From NCBI GenBank assembly GCA_900545265.1, contig UQYI01000018.1, positions 1 through 53,072 on the forward strand: 53,072 nucleotides of DNA, written 5' to 3'. The notes beneath the pieces are model-generated. The model saw nothing but the letters and a program-made list of their open reading frames with translations, was not told where the DNA came from and did not search any database. The position numbers were made by a program, and so were the translations under genes. Shown here in pieces: positions 1 through 12,320 of this stretch; position 1 is the first letter of the stretch, and each line of letters begins with the position of its first letter. The stretch is from an uncultured Eubacteriales bacterium. Its GTDB lineage: Bacteria > Bacillota > Clostridia > Christensenellales > CAG-138.

Positions 1-54
1 GATGGTGCCGATGTTTACATGGGGCTTCGTCCGTTCAAATTTTTGCTTAGCCAT
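1..54 (-). CDS. tuf: Elongation factor Tu, N-terminal fragment (runs off the window)
   Basis: EF-Tu is the GTPase that delivers aminoacyl-tRNA to the ribosome. Only the first 18 codons are present, reading MAKQKFERTKPHVNIGTI, the conserved EF-Tu start just before the GTP-binding loop. The ATG at 52-54 is preceded by an AAGGAG site six bases upstream. It lies 37 bp downstream of fusA on the same strand, the classic end of the str operon. Confidence 0.95.
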   Translation of the reverse strand, partial: MAKQKFERTKPHVNIGTI

Positions 55-91
55 TTTTAACTCCTTGAATCTTTATCTTTTTATTTTAGTA

Positions 92-2170
92 TCAGAACTT
101 ATAATTGTAGCGGCCCAGAACCTTTTCTGCAACGCTTTCGGGCACCTTTTCGTATCCCTCAAACTGCATGGTAAAGGTGCCTCGTCCCTGAGTGCGGGAC
201 CGCAGGGTGGTGGCGTAGCCAAACATCTCCGAAAGGGGACAGGTGGCGTTGATCTGGGTACCGGCGCCGGTGGTTTCCAACCCGTTGATCCGGGAACGGC
301 GGCTGCTCAGATCGCCGTTGATCTCGCCCAGATACTCGTCGGGCACCAGAACCTCCACCTTCATCATGGGTTCCATGAGCATGGCGTTGTCCTTTTGCAG
401 ACCCTCTTTCACCGCCAGAGATCCGGCGATCTCGAAAGCCATTTCCGAAGAGTCTACCTCGTGGTAGGAACCGTCCAGCACGGTGGCTTCAATGTCCACC
501 ACTTCATACCCGCCCAGGGGGCCGGACTGCAATGCGCCCCGGATGCCCTTGTCAATGGCAGGGATGTACTCCTTGGGGATGACACCGCCCACGGTCTTAT
601 CCACGAAGCGGTAGCCTTCTCCGCTGGAGAGGGGAGTGAACTGCACCACGCAGTGGCCATACTGGCCATGGCCGCCTGTCTGGCGAACATACCGACCCTC
701 GGCCTTGACGGGGCGCTTGATGGTTTCCTTGTAAGCCACCTGGGGCTTGCCTACGGTAGCCTCCACTTTGAATTCCCGGATGAGCCGGTCTACGATAATC
801 TCCAGATGCAGCTCGCCCATACCGGCGATGATGGTCTGACCGGTGGTCTGATCCACATAGGTGCGGAAAGTCGGATCCTCGTCCTGGAGCTTGCCCAGTG
901 CCTGATCCATCTTTTCCTGCCCGGCTTTGGTCTTGGGTTCAATGGCGACCTGGATAACAGGATCCGGGAACTCCATCTTTTCCAGCAGCATCTGGTGAGT
1001 CTCGCCGCACAGAGTATCGCCGGTGCTGGTCTCTTTCATGCCGACCAGTGCAACGATATCCCCGGCATAGGCTTCTTCCAGCTCCTTGCGCACGTTGGCG
1101 TGCATGAGCAGGATCTTGCTGACCCTGGCCTTTTTCTTTTTGCCAACGTTATATACATAGCTGCCGCTTTTGAGCGTACCGCTATACAACCGCACAAAGC
1201 AGAGCCTGCCCACATAGGGATCCACAATGATCTTGAAAGCCAGAGCCGTCAGGGGTGCATCGTCCCGGGGCTCGGCGATCATTTCCCCTTCTCCGTCCTT
1301 ATCCGTGCCCTTGGCAGGGGGGATATCCAGCGGGGAAGGCAGATAATCCACAATGGCGTTCATCAAAGGCTGTACGCCCTTGTTTCTGTAGGAGGTGCCG
1401 CAAGTCACGGGAACTATGGCGCCGGCAATGGTAGCCTTGCGGATGCAGCCCTTTATCTCTTCCTCGGTGAGGTCGTCCCCCTCCAGGAATCGTTCCAGCA
1501 GCTCGTCATCCTGCTCTACCACCGCCTCCAGCATGTTGGCCCGGGCTTCTTCCGCCTGTTCCAGCATGTCGGCCGGGATATCCTCTTCCCGGATGTCGGT
1601 GCCATTGTCATTATAATAGAGCTCCGCCCGCATACGTACCAGATCAATGATGCCGCGGAAGCCTGCCTCCTCACCGATGGGCAGCTGAATGGGAACAGGA
1701 TTGGCCTTCAGGCGGGTACGCATCATCTCCAGCACATGGTTGAAGTTGGCGCCCACAATGTCCATCTTGTTCACATAGGCTATACGGGGGACGCCGTAGC
1801 GCTCCGCCTGACGCCATACGGTCTCAGACTGAGGCTCCACACCGCCCTTGGCGCAGAACACGGCAACAGCACCATCCAGCACCCGCAGGGAACGCTCCAC
1901 CTCTACGGTGAAATCCACGTGACCCGGCGTATCGATGATGTTGATCCTGTGACCTTTCCAATAGCAGGTGGTGGCGGCGGAGGTGATGGTGATACCACGC
2001 TCCTGCTCCTGCTCCATGTAATCCATGGTAGCGGCGCCCTCGTGCACCTCGCCCATCTTGTGGATCTTGCCCGAATAGAACAGGATCCGCTCGGTGGTGG
2101 TGGTCTTCCCGGCATCGATATGAGCCATGATGCCGATATTTCGGATAAGCTCCAGTGCGATATCCCGCAT
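92..2170 (-). CDS. fusA: Elongation factor G
   Basis: EF-G is the translocation GTPase that moves tRNAs and mRNA through the ribosome and helps recycle it with RRF. The 692-residue product is of normal family length. The GTPase motifs are all present: AHIDAGKT at residues 16-23, the switch I RGIT at 58-61, DTPGH at 80-84 and NKMD at 134-137. The C-terminal domains are typical of EF-G. The gene starts 3 bp after rpsG and is followed by tuf, so it is the third gene of the str operon. Nothing looks broken. Confidence 0.98.
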   Translation of the reverse strand: MRDIALELIRNIGIMAHIDAGKTTTTERILFYSGKIHKMGEVHEGAATMDYMEQEQERGITITSAATTCYWKGHRINIIDTPGHVDFTVEVERSLRVLDGAVAVFCAKGGVEPQSETVWRQAERYGVPRIAYVNKMDIVGANFNHVLEMMRTRLKANPVPIQLPIGEEAGFRGIIDLVRMRAELYYNDNGTDIREEDIPADMLEQAEEARANMLEAVVEQDDELLERFLEGDDLTEEEIKGCIRKATIAGAIVPVTCGTSYRNKGVQPLMNAIVDYLPSPLDIPPAKGTDKDGEGEMIAEPRDDAPLTALAFKIIVDPYVGRLCFVRLYSGTLKSGSYVYNVGKKKKARVSKILLMHANVRKELEEAYAGDIVALVGMKETSTGDTLCGETHQMLLEKMEFPDPVIQVAIEPKTKAGQEKMDQALGKLQDEDPTFRTYVDQTTGQTIIAGMGELHLEIIVDRLIREFKVEATVGKPQVAYKETIKRPVKAEGRYVRQTGGHGQYGHCVVQFTPLSSGEGYRFVDKTVGGVIPKEYIPAIDKGIRGALQSGPLGGYEVVDIEATVLDGSYHEVDSSEMAFEIAGSLAVKEGLQKDNAMLMEPMMKVEVLVPDEYLGEINGDLSSRRSRINGLETTGAGTQINATCPLSEMFGYATTLRSRTQGRGTFTMQFEGYEKVPESVAEKVLGRYNYKF

Positions 2171-2172
2171 TA

Positions 2173-2643
2173 TTACCAGCGATAGTGGGCAAAGGCCTTG
2201 TTGGCCTCAGCCATCCTGTGGGTATCTTCCTTCTTCTTTACGGCGTTGCCGGCGTTGTTGGCGCCGTCCATGATCTCACCGGCCAGACGCTCGCACATGG
2301 TGCGCTCGCCGCGGCTGCGGGCGAAGGAAACGAGCCAGCGAAGGCCCAGGGTCTGCCTGCGCTCTGCGCGGATCTCGATGGGGACCTGGTAGGTGGAACC
2401 GCCTACACGACGGGCCTTGACCTCCAGCACGGGCATGATGTTATTCATGGCCTGCTCGAATACTTCCATGGCGGGACGACCGGTCTTGCTCTCGATCATG
2501 GTGAATGCATCATATACGGCAGCCTGGGCTACGCCCCGCTTGCCATCCAGCATGACCTGATTGATGAGCTTGGTAACGACGGTGCTGTTGTAGATAGGAT
2601 CCGCCAGAACTTCTCTCTTGGGAATAAAACCTCTTCTAGGCAT
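2173..2643 (-). CDS. rpsG: 30S ribosomal protein S7
   Basis: S7 is a primary 16S rRNA-binding protein that nucleates the 30S head and lines the E site. The 156-residue product has the family's normal length, starts MPRRGFIPKR and ends with the typical basic tail KAFAHYRW. It sits 12 bp after rpsL and 3 bp before fusA in the str operon. In E. coli S7 represses its own operon by binding the S12-S7 junction. No comparable structure is obvious in the very short junction here. Confidence 0.98.
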   Translation of the reverse strand: MPRRGFIPKREVLADPIYNSTVVTKLINQVMLDGKRGVAQAAVYDAFTMIESKTGRPAMEVFEQAMNNIMPVLEVKARRVGGSTYQVPIEIRAERRQTLGLRWLVSFARSRGERTMCERLAGEIMDGANNAGNAVKKKEDTHRMAEANKAFAHYRW

Positions 2644-2655
2644 ACGTTTTCCTCC

Positions 2656-3030
2656 TTACTTCTTGGGGCGCTTTGCGCCGTAGAGGGAGCGGGACTGATG
2701 ACGGTTGGCTACGCCTGCTGCGTCACGGGTGCCGCGGATGATGTGGTAACGAACACCGGGCAGATCCTTTACACGGCCGCCGCGGATAAGCACCACGGAG
2801 TGCTCCTGCAGGTTGTGGCCGATACCGGGAATGTAGGCGGTACCTTCGAGACCGTCGGTCAGACGGACACGAGCGATTTTACGAAGCGCAGAGTTAGGCT
2901 TTTTGGGGGTCATGGTACGGACACCCGTGCATACACCCCTGCGCTGGGGGCACTGCTTCAAAATGGGCGCATTGGATTTATACTCCACCTGCTGTCTGCC
3001 CTTGCGAACCAGCTGATTTACGGTCGGCAT
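2656..3030 (-). CDS. rpsL: 30S ribosomal protein S12
   Basis: S12 sits in the decoding centre and controls translational accuracy. The 124-residue product carries the conserved TPKKPNSALRK segment and the PGVRYHIIRG segment, both wild type at the lysines where streptomycin-resistance mutations usually fall. Start ATG at 3030 follows an AGGAGG site. It is the first gene of the str operon here, with its own promoter and a leader of about 145 nt containing several potential hairpins. Confidence 0.98.
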   Translation of the reverse strand: MPTVNQLVRKGRQQVEYKSNAPILKQCPQRRGVCTGVRTMTPKKPNSALRKIARVRLTDGLEGTAYIPGIGHNLQEHSVVLIRGGRVKDLPGVRYHIIRGTRDAAGVANRHQSRSLYGAKRPKK

Positions 3031-3065
3031 TCAGAATTCCTCCTAAAAAAATGGCTTAAAATCTA

Positions 3066-3172
3066 TCTATATTGAAATTCAATCTCTCTGCAACCCTATC
3101 GTAGAGAGTATTGTCCATCCATTAAGGTGCTTATACGCACCAAAGCATATGGGCCTTTTGCTCCCATACGCT
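3066..3172 (-). promoter_or_regulatory. Structured 5' leader of the str operon
   Basis: Between the predicted start site near 3177 and rpsL the minus-strand RNA can form a series of hairpins: 3163-3170 with 3146-3153 (8 bp with one G-U pair that exists only in the minus-strand RNA), 3126-3130 with 3137-3141 (5 bp), 3084-3089 with 3103-3108 (6 bp), and a short one at 3071-3083. None is followed by a clear U-tract. A role in ribosomal-protein feedback is inference only. Confidence 0.4.
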
Positions 3173-3183
3173 GCCAAATATTG

Positions 3184-3212
3184 ATTTTATCAGCCCGTTG
3201 AAAGGCTGTCAA
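3184..3212 (-). promoter_or_regulatory. SigA-type promoter of the str operon
   Basis: On the minus strand a perfect -35 TTGACA (3207-3212) and a -10 TAAAAT (3184-3189) are separated by exactly 17 bp. This gives rpsL-rpsG-fusA-tuf its own start site at about 3177, separate from the upstream rpoBC promoter. Confidence 0.8.
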
Positions 3213-3259
3213 GGCTTTTCCCCCGTATTTTCCCGTCTTTCAGGGAATTCACGGAGTGT

Positions 3260-4012
3260 TCACACCTGCTCTTCCTCCCGGAAAGCATACGCTTTGGAGG
3301 GTGCGGTGCCCAATCCGCGGTGCAGCCGCTTCCGGGTGAAGATCATTCGCTGGGCACCAGCTTTGCCCATGGGCAGCCAGCCTCTTTCCAGCAGAGCCCG
3401 AACCACGGGATGTTCCTCCGGATCGATGTACATGTTCCGACTGAAGCGCTTTTGCAGTTTCCGGGACAGCAGCTTCCCTGTGCCATACCCAACAAGGGCC
3501 AGCACAAGAGTCAGAGTCAGCGGCAAGCCACGCCACAAAGCCCGCAGGGGCTGGGCAAAGTGTTCTACTCCGGCCAGAAGCAATGTAATCCCCAAGCCCA
3601 GGATCAGGCCCAGCATGGGGAGATACCCGGTCAGCAGTACTCTCCGGCGGCATCGGCGGCAGCAGGCAAACTGCAGCGGCAAAAGATACTCCCATCGAGG
3701 GACCTGAGGGCCGAAAAGACTGAACTTTTTCTTCCCAGCAGGCGCTTCCGCAGGGAAGCCCATATCCCACAGGGCGTAACCGTTTCGCTTTTCCTTTTGC
3801 TCCCCTTTGCAAAGAGAACAGGTTTCGGATTCGAACAGGGATGCAACCGCGGGGCCATCCACCCGGGCGTCAAAGCCCCGAACCGTGGCCTCCAGTGCAG
3901 CCCGGCCTTCCGGTTCCCGGCCAGGGCAGATATCGCAGGCGCCCATGTGCAGCAAACGGCATGTCCGGCTGCCCTTCAGTGGGCAATCGTCCAGATACGT
4001 TCTCTTTTCCAT
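3260..4012 (-). CDS. Zinc-ribbon-like membrane protein of unknown function between rpoC and rpsL
   Basis: I do not recognise a family for this 250-residue protein. The N-terminus has cysteines at about 10, 18, 26 and 29. A second set, CSLC near residue 67 and CCRRC near 117, looks like two halves of a zinc ribbon. Two hydrophobic segments follow (about 125-147 and 163-185), then a basic cytosolic tail. It starts 24 bp after rpoC with an AAGGAG site, so it should be co-transcribed with rpoBC. In Bacillus this slot holds the L7Ae-like protein YbxF. This protein is unrelated to it. Confidence 0.7.
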   Translation of the reverse strand: MEKRTYLDDCPLKGSRTCRLLHMGACDICPGREPEGRAALEATVRGFDARVDGPAVASLFESETCSLCKGEQKEKRNGYALWDMGFPAEAPAGKKKFSLFGPQVPRWEYLLPLQFACCRRCRRRVLLTGYLPMLGLILGLGITLLLAGVEHFAQPLRALWRGLPLTLTLVLALVGYGTGKLLSRKLQKRFSRNMYIDPEEHPVVRALLERGWLPMGKAGAQRMIFTRKRLHRGLGTAPSKAYAFREEEQV

Positions 4013-4036
4013 GGGCGCTTCTCCTTCCCGTTGGGG

Positions 4037-7564
<3,528 letters not shown>

Positions 7565-7589
7565 GAATTTCCATCTCCTTTTCGTGCCG

Positions 7590-10500
7590 TCACTCTAAGT
7601 CCAGATCGCCGTCCAGCTCGGAGAAATCCTCAAAATCGTCCGGCAGCAGGGCGTCCTTGCCGTCGTCCTCGTCCATGTCTCCGTCGTCGAACTCGCCGAA
7701 GTCTTCGTCCTCGTCAAAGTCGTCATATTCTTCCCTGCCGGAATCGGGCTTCTCCCGCCCGGCGGGCAGATCGGGCATATCCTCGATGCCGGAGATATTG
7801 ATATCCATGGGCCGCAGATCCTCGTCGTCCTCGCCGATGATGATCTCCTGCCGGTCCTTGGAAAGCACCTTAACATCCAGTGCCAGGCTCTGGAGCTCCT
7901 TGATGAGCACTTTGAAGGACTCCGGCACGCCGGCCGCCTTTACGTTTTCGCCCTTGACGATGCTCTCATAGGTCTTTACACGGCCCACCACATCATCGGA
8001 CTTGACGGTAAGGATCTCCTGCAGGGTGTTGGCAGCGCCATAGGCTTCCAGTGCCCAAACTTCCATCTCGCCGAAGCGCTGGCCGCCAAACTGAGCCTTG
8101 CCGCCCAGAGGCTGCTGCGTGACCATGCCGTAGGGGCCCGTGCTGCGGGCGTGGATCTTATCGTCCACCAGATGATGGAGCTTCAGGTAGTACATATAGC
8201 CTACGCTGATGCGGTTTTCAAAAGGCTCGCCGGAGCGGCCGTCATACAATATGGTCTTGCCGTCCTCATCGCAGCCGGCGGCCACCAGCAGATCCTTGAT
8301 ATCCTGCTCGGATGCACCGTCGAACACGGGGGTGGCAATGTGGATGCCCAGGCTCTTGCAGGCCATACCTAGATGCAGCTCCAGCACCTGCCCGATGTTC
8401 ATTCGGGAAGGCACGCCCAGGGGGTTCAGTACGATCTGCAAAGGCGTTCCGTCGGGCAGGAAGGGCATATCCTCTTCCGGCAGAATACGGGAGATAACAC
8501 CCTTGTTGCCGTGACGGCCTGCCATCTTGTCGCCCACGCTGACTTTGCGCTTCTGGGCAATGTAGACCCGGACCATCTGGTTGACGCCGGGGCTGAGTTC
8601 GTCCTTGTTCTCCCGGGTAAAGAGCTTCACGTCCACTACGACGCCGCCTTCGCCGTGGGGCACCCGCAAAGAGGTATCCCGCACGTCCCGGGCCTTTTCT
8701 CCGAAGATGGCCCGCAGGAGCCGCTCCTCGGCGGTAAGCTCCGTCTCGCCCTTGGGCGTGACCTTGCCCACCAGGATATCCCCGGGGCGCACCTCGGCGC
8801 CGGGGCGGATGATGCCGTTTTCGTCCAGCTGGCTCAGGGCATCCTCGCCGATGTTGGGAATGTCTCTGGTGATCTCTTCGGGCCCCAGCTTGGTATCCCG
8901 GGCTTCCACCTCATGCTCCTCGATATGGATGGAGGTGTATGCATCCTCCCGCACCAGCTTTTCGGAAATCAGGACGGCGTCCTCGTAATTGTAGCCCTCC
9001 CAGGTCATGAAGCCGATAAGGATGTTCCGGCCCAGAGCGATCTCGCCGCCTTCGGTGGAAGCGCCGTCGGCAATAACGTCTCCCTTGCGAACCACTTCGC
9101 CCTTGGTCACCACGGGCCGCTGATTCAGACAGGTGCCCTGGTTGCTGCGCTGGAACTTGGTCATATGATACTCGTGAGGCACACCTGCGGGGGTGGTGAT
9201 CACGATCTTGGTAGCGGAAACGTAGCTGACCACGCCGTCTTCCTGAGCCAGCACCACGATGCCGGAGTCTGCGGCGGCCTTATATTCCATACCGGTAGCC
9301 ACCACGGGGGCTTCCGGCCGGAGCAGAGGCACCGCCTGACGCTGCATGTTGGAACCCATGAGGGCACGGTTGGCGTCGTCATTTTCCAGGAAGGGGATCA
9401 TGGCGGTGGCCACGGACACCAGCTGCTTGCTGGAAACGTCCATATAATCCACCTCGGTGTTCTTGACTTCCAGGATCTGATCCAGCTGCCGCACCACCAG
9501 ACGGTCCTTTACGAACCAGTGGGTCTCGGGGTCGATGGCTTCGTTGGCCTGAGCCACCACGGCGCCGTCTTCTTCATCGGCGGTCAGATACACGATATCA
9601 TCGGTGATCCGGTGGTTCTTCTTATCTACCACCCGGTAAGGCGCTTCGATGAAGCCGTACTCGTTGATCCGGGCATAGGTGGACAGAGAGTTGATCAGAC
9701 CGATGTTGGGGCCTTCAGGCGTCTCAATGGGGCACATGCGGCCATAATGAGAGTAGTGCACGTCCCGGACTTCGAAGGTAGCCCGGTCACGGTTCAGACC
9801 ACCGGGGCCCAGAGCGCTGAGACGGCGCTTATGCGTCAGCTCGGACAGGGGGTTGGTCTGATCCATGAACTGAGACAGCTGGGAGGAACCGAAGAACTCC
9901 TTGATGGCGGCGGTAACGGGGCGGATATTGATCAGGTTGCTGGGCATGACCACGTCCATGTCCTGCAGGCCCATACGCTCCCGGACCACACGCTCCAGAC
10001 GGGTAAGACCCACCCGGATCTGGTTCTGCAGCAGCTCGCCTACGCTGCGGATACGGCGGTTGCCCAGGTGATCGATATCATCTACCCGGCCTACGCCATA
10101 GGAAAGATTGATCAGATAGGATACGGAAGCCACCATATCGTCCGGAACGATGTGGCGGGGGATCAGATCGTTATAATGGCTGCGGATAAACTCCTTCTGA
10201 CCCTCCAGATCCTCGATCTCCTGCATCTGGGGAAGCAGCTCTATGAGGGTGGGGATGTGCACATCCTCGTTGAGGCCCGCCTCTATGGGCGCAAAGGGCA
10301 GGAAACCGGCAGCGGAAGCAAAGTTGTTGCCCACCACCTTGGTGCGCTTGTCTCCGGAGCGGACATACAGGGCGTTGACCCCTGCATTCTGGATTTGCTC
10401 GGCCATCTCTTTGGAAATGGTCTCGCCAGCGGAAAGGAGCATCTCGCCCGTAACGGGAGACACTACGTCCTCATCGGCTACGCAGCCTGCAATACGGGCC

Positions 10501-11342
10501 TTGATGCCCAGTTTTTTATTGAACTTGTACCGGCCTACCCGGGCAAGGTCATAGCGGTTGTCAAAGAACAGGGAATTAAGCAGGTTCCGGGCAGATTCCT
10601 CCGTGGGGGGCTCGCCGGGGCGCTGCCGCTTGTAGATCTCGATAAGGCCGTCGGCAACGGTCTTGTTGGGATCCTTGGCCAGGGTATTCTGCAGGCGTTC
10701 ATCGTCTCCCAGCAGCTCGATGATCTCGGCGTTGGTGCCATAGCCGATGGCCCTGAGCAGGGAGCTGATAAAGACCTTCCGCTGCCGGTCGATCTTAACA
10801 TACAGGATGCCGTTGCTGTCCGTTTCGTATTCCAGCCAGGCGCCCCGGTTGGGGATGACCTGAGAAGAATAGAGCTGATTACCCCACTTATCGGTCACAA
10901 CGGAATAATAAGCGCCGGGGGAACGTACCAGCTGGGATACGATGACCCGCTCTGCGCCGTTGATGATAAACGTACCCTGAGGCGTCATAAGAGGGAAGTC
11001 GCCCATAAAGACTTCCTGCTGCTTGACCTCACCGGTCTCCTTATTGATCAGACGAACGGAAACACGCAGGGGCGCCGCATAATTCACGTCCCGTTCCTTG
11101 CTCTCTTCCTGGGAGTACTTGGGCTTATCCAGATCGATCCGGTAATCCACGAACTCCAGAACCAGCTTGCCCGAATAGTCAACGATGGGCGAAATGTCGT
11201 TGAATACTTCTCGAAGGTCCTCTTTTAGAAAACGATAGTAGGAATTCTTCTGCACTTCAATGAGATCGGGCATGCTCAACACTTCGTTTACATGCGAAAA
11301 GCTCTTGCGCACCCGACGGCCCATCTTGACGTCATGCATCAT
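7590..11342 (-). CDS. rpoB: DNA-directed RNA polymerase subunit beta with acidic C-terminal tail
   Basis: Beta forms the second half of the RNA polymerase active cleft. The reading frame is open to 11435, but the start is placed at ATG 11342 because AGAAGGAG lies eight bases upstream and the family N-terminus begins just after it. This gives 1,250 residues. The rifampicin-binding segment (FFGSSQLSQFMDQTNPLSEL) is wild type in type. After the conserved C-terminus there is an extension of about 60 residues that is strongly acidic (runs such as DDFDEDEDF and DGDMDEDDG), longer than in Bacillus RpoB. Confidence 0.97.
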   Translation of the reverse strand: MMHDVKMGRRVRKSFSHVNEVLSMPDLIEVQKNSYYRFLKEDLREVFNDISPIVDYSGKLVLEFVDYRIDLDKPKYSQEESKERDVNYAAPLRVSVRLINKETGEVKQQEVFMGDFPLMTPQGTFIINGAERVIVSQLVRSPGAYYSVVTDKWGNQLYSSQVIPNRGAWLEYETDSNGILYVKIDRQRKVFISSLLRAIGYGTNAEIIELLGDDERLQNTLAKDPNKTVADGLIEIYKRQRPGEPPTEESARNLLNSLFFDNRYDLARVGRYKFNKKLGIKARIAGCVADEDVVSPVTGEMLLSAGETISKEMAEQIQNAGVNALYVRSGDKRTKVVGNNFASAAGFLPFAPIEAGLNEDVHIPTLIELLPQMQEIEDLEGQKEFIRSHYNDLIPRHIVPDDMVASVSYLINLSYGVGRVDDIDHLGNRRIRSVGELLQNQIRVGLTRLERVVRERMGLQDMDVVMPSNLINIRPVTAAIKEFFGSSQLSQFMDQTNPLSELTHKRRLSALGPGGLNRDRATFEVRDVHYSHYGRMCPIETPEGPNIGLINSLSTYARINEYGFIEAPYRVVDKKNHRITDDIVYLTADEEDGAVVAQANEAIDPETHWFVKDRLVVRQLDQILEVKNTEVDYMDVSSKQLVSVATAMIPFLENDDANRALMGSNMQRQAVPLLRPEAPVVATGMEYKAAADSGIVVLAQEDGVVSYVSATKIVITTPAGVPHEYHMTKFQRSNQGTCLNQRPVVTKGEVVRKGDVIADGASTEGGEIALGRNILIGFMTWEGYNYEDAVLISEKLVREDAYTSIHIEEHEVEARDTKLGPEEITRDIPNIGEDALSQLDENGIIRPGAEVRPGDILVGKVTPKGETELTAEERLLRAIFGEKARDVRDTSLRVPHGEGGVVVDVKLFTRENKDELSPGVNQMVRVYIAQKRKVSVGDKMAGRHGNKGVISRILPEEDMPFLPDGTPLQIVLNPLGVPSRMNIGQVLELHLGMACKSLGIHIATPVFDGASEQDIKDLLVAAGCDEDGKTILYDGRSGEPFENRISVGYMYYLKLHHLVDDKIHARSTGPYGMVTQQPLGGKAQFGGQRFGEMEVWALEAYGAANTLQEILTVKSDDVVGRVKTYESIVKGENVKAAGVPESFKVLIKELQSLALDVKVLSKDRQEIIIGEDDEDLRPMDINISGIEDMPDLPAGREKPDSGREEYDDFDEDEDFGEFDDGDMDEDDGKDALLPDDFEDFSELDGDLDLE

Positions 11343-11465
11343 TGCGTTCACTCCTTCTGATGCCGCTGCACCAACTGTATTCCTCCCACGCAGGGAGCCC
11401 TGGCATTGCCTGCAATCAAACAATCTGCTGCACAAAAAGGCATATTTTGCGCATATTGCGACAGT

Positions 11466-11494
11466 TTGACTATCATAATGCGATCATGAATAAT
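11466..11494 (+). promoter_or_regulatory. Predicted promoter for the Myb-like regulator, overlapping the rpoB promoter
   Basis: On the plus strand TTGACT (11466-11471) and AATAAT (11489-11494) are 17 bp apart, each one mismatch from consensus. The -10 box occupies the same bases as the -10 of the opposing rpoB promoter, so both could not be open at once. The start site would be near 11501, giving a leader of about 145 nt. Confidence 0.55.
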
Positions 11495-11518
11495 ATCACC
11501 TGGAAGTCAAGCTGTCAA
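11490..11518 (-). promoter_or_regulatory. SigA-type promoter of rpoBC
   Basis: On the minus strand a perfect -35 TTGACA (11513-11518) and a -10 TATTAT (11490-11495) are spaced by 17 bp. The predicted start is near 11483, about 140 nt upstream of the rpoB ATG. The rplL-linked context seen in many bacteria is absent here, since the upstream gene is divergent. Confidence 0.75.
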
Positions 11519-11567
11519 GAACTTTTTTATGAAAATTTCGTGTCATTTTATCTTTTTGCCCCGAGAG

Positions 11568-11631
11568 ATGCATACAGTAGTATACAAGCCGGTATTCCGG
11601 GCCAGAACTATATGCATACCGTATATGCAAG
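11568..11631 (+). repeat. Two direct repeats in the leader of the Myb-like regulator gene
   Basis: ATGCATACAGTAGTATACAAG (11568-11588 minus one base) recurs as ATGCATACCGTATATGCAAG (11612-11631), 44 bp apart. Each copy is itself partly palindromic around GCATAC/GTATAT. They lie between the predicted promoter and the ribosome binding site, a good place for an operator or RNA element. Binding by the encoded regulator is inference. Confidence 0.55.
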
Positions 11632-11645
11632 GAAAGGAGCTTTAT

Positions 11646-12218
11646 ATGGAAAACAACTTTCACCGGCAGCCCCGCAGCGGCTGGAACAGCCGGGAAAACG
11701 AACTGCTCGCCCAACAGGTGCGGCAAGCCAAAGGAGCCCGGCTCCCCCTGCGCACCGCCTTTGAAGCCGTTGCCCGGGCAACGGGCCGCTGTCCCAACAG
11801 CGTACGCAATCACTATTACGCCGCCCTTCACGCCCGGCAGAACGGGGTCCCTGCCTTCATCCCCTTTTCCGAAGAGGAGGGCGCCGCTCTGGTGCGGGAG
11901 ATCCTGCTTTCCTGCACCGCCGGAGAAAGCGTCCGTTCCTGCACCATGCGTCTGGCGGAAGGGGATACCCGGCGGATGCTTCGCTACCAGAACAAATACC
12001 GCTCCCTGCTTAAAAGCCGCCCGGAATTTATCCGTCAGATCCGCCGGGAGCTTTTGGCCGGAGGACAGCCGGTGTTCGATCCCTATGCTCTCCCCCGTCA
12101 GGGTCCCGGAAGACCCCGGAAGCAGGAAAAGGAAGAAGGCCTGCGCCCCCTGCTGCTGGAGCTTTGCCGGCGGCTGGCACAATTGACGGAGGCAACGGAG
12201 CAAAAGGATCTTTGCTGA
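11646..12218 (+). CDS. Myb/SANT-like DNA-binding regulator (RsfA/YlbO-like)
   Basis: The 190-residue protein has an N-terminal Myb-like helix-turn-helix (about residues 8-60, starting SGWNSRENELL, with a second segment AFEAVARATGRCPNSVRNHYY). This resembles Bacillus RsfA, a prespore-specific regulator. The middle contains a second basic helical region, and a KQEKEEGLRPLLLELCRRLAQL segment near the end may form a coiled coil. ATG 11646 is chosen over an upstream in-frame start because AAAGGAG sits six bases before it. The gene is divergent from rpoB, with overlapping promoters. The family assignment is good; the targets are unknown. Confidence 0.7.
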   Translation: MENNFHRQPRSGWNSRENELLAQQVRQAKGARLPLRTAFEAVARATGRCPNSVRNHYYAALHARQNGVPAFIPFSEEEGAALVREILLSCTAGESVRSCTMRLAEGDTRRMLRYQNKYRSLLKSRPEFIRQIRRELLAGGQPVFDPYALPRQGPGRPRKQEKEEGLRPLLLELCRRLAQLTEATEQKDLC

Positions 12219-12320
12219 AGCTCCCTGCTTGCGTATGCGGGGTCTTTCGCCATCTTTCGGCTGTCTTTTCCTTTTTGTGTAAACGGGTTTCCCGGCGTTC
12301 TTTCGGTCAATTTCTTCTGC

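Noticed and set aside
11343..11435. Extended N-terminus for RpoB
   Set aside because: The extra 31 codons lack a ribosome site, whereas ATG 11342 has AGAAGGAG and begins the conserved protein.
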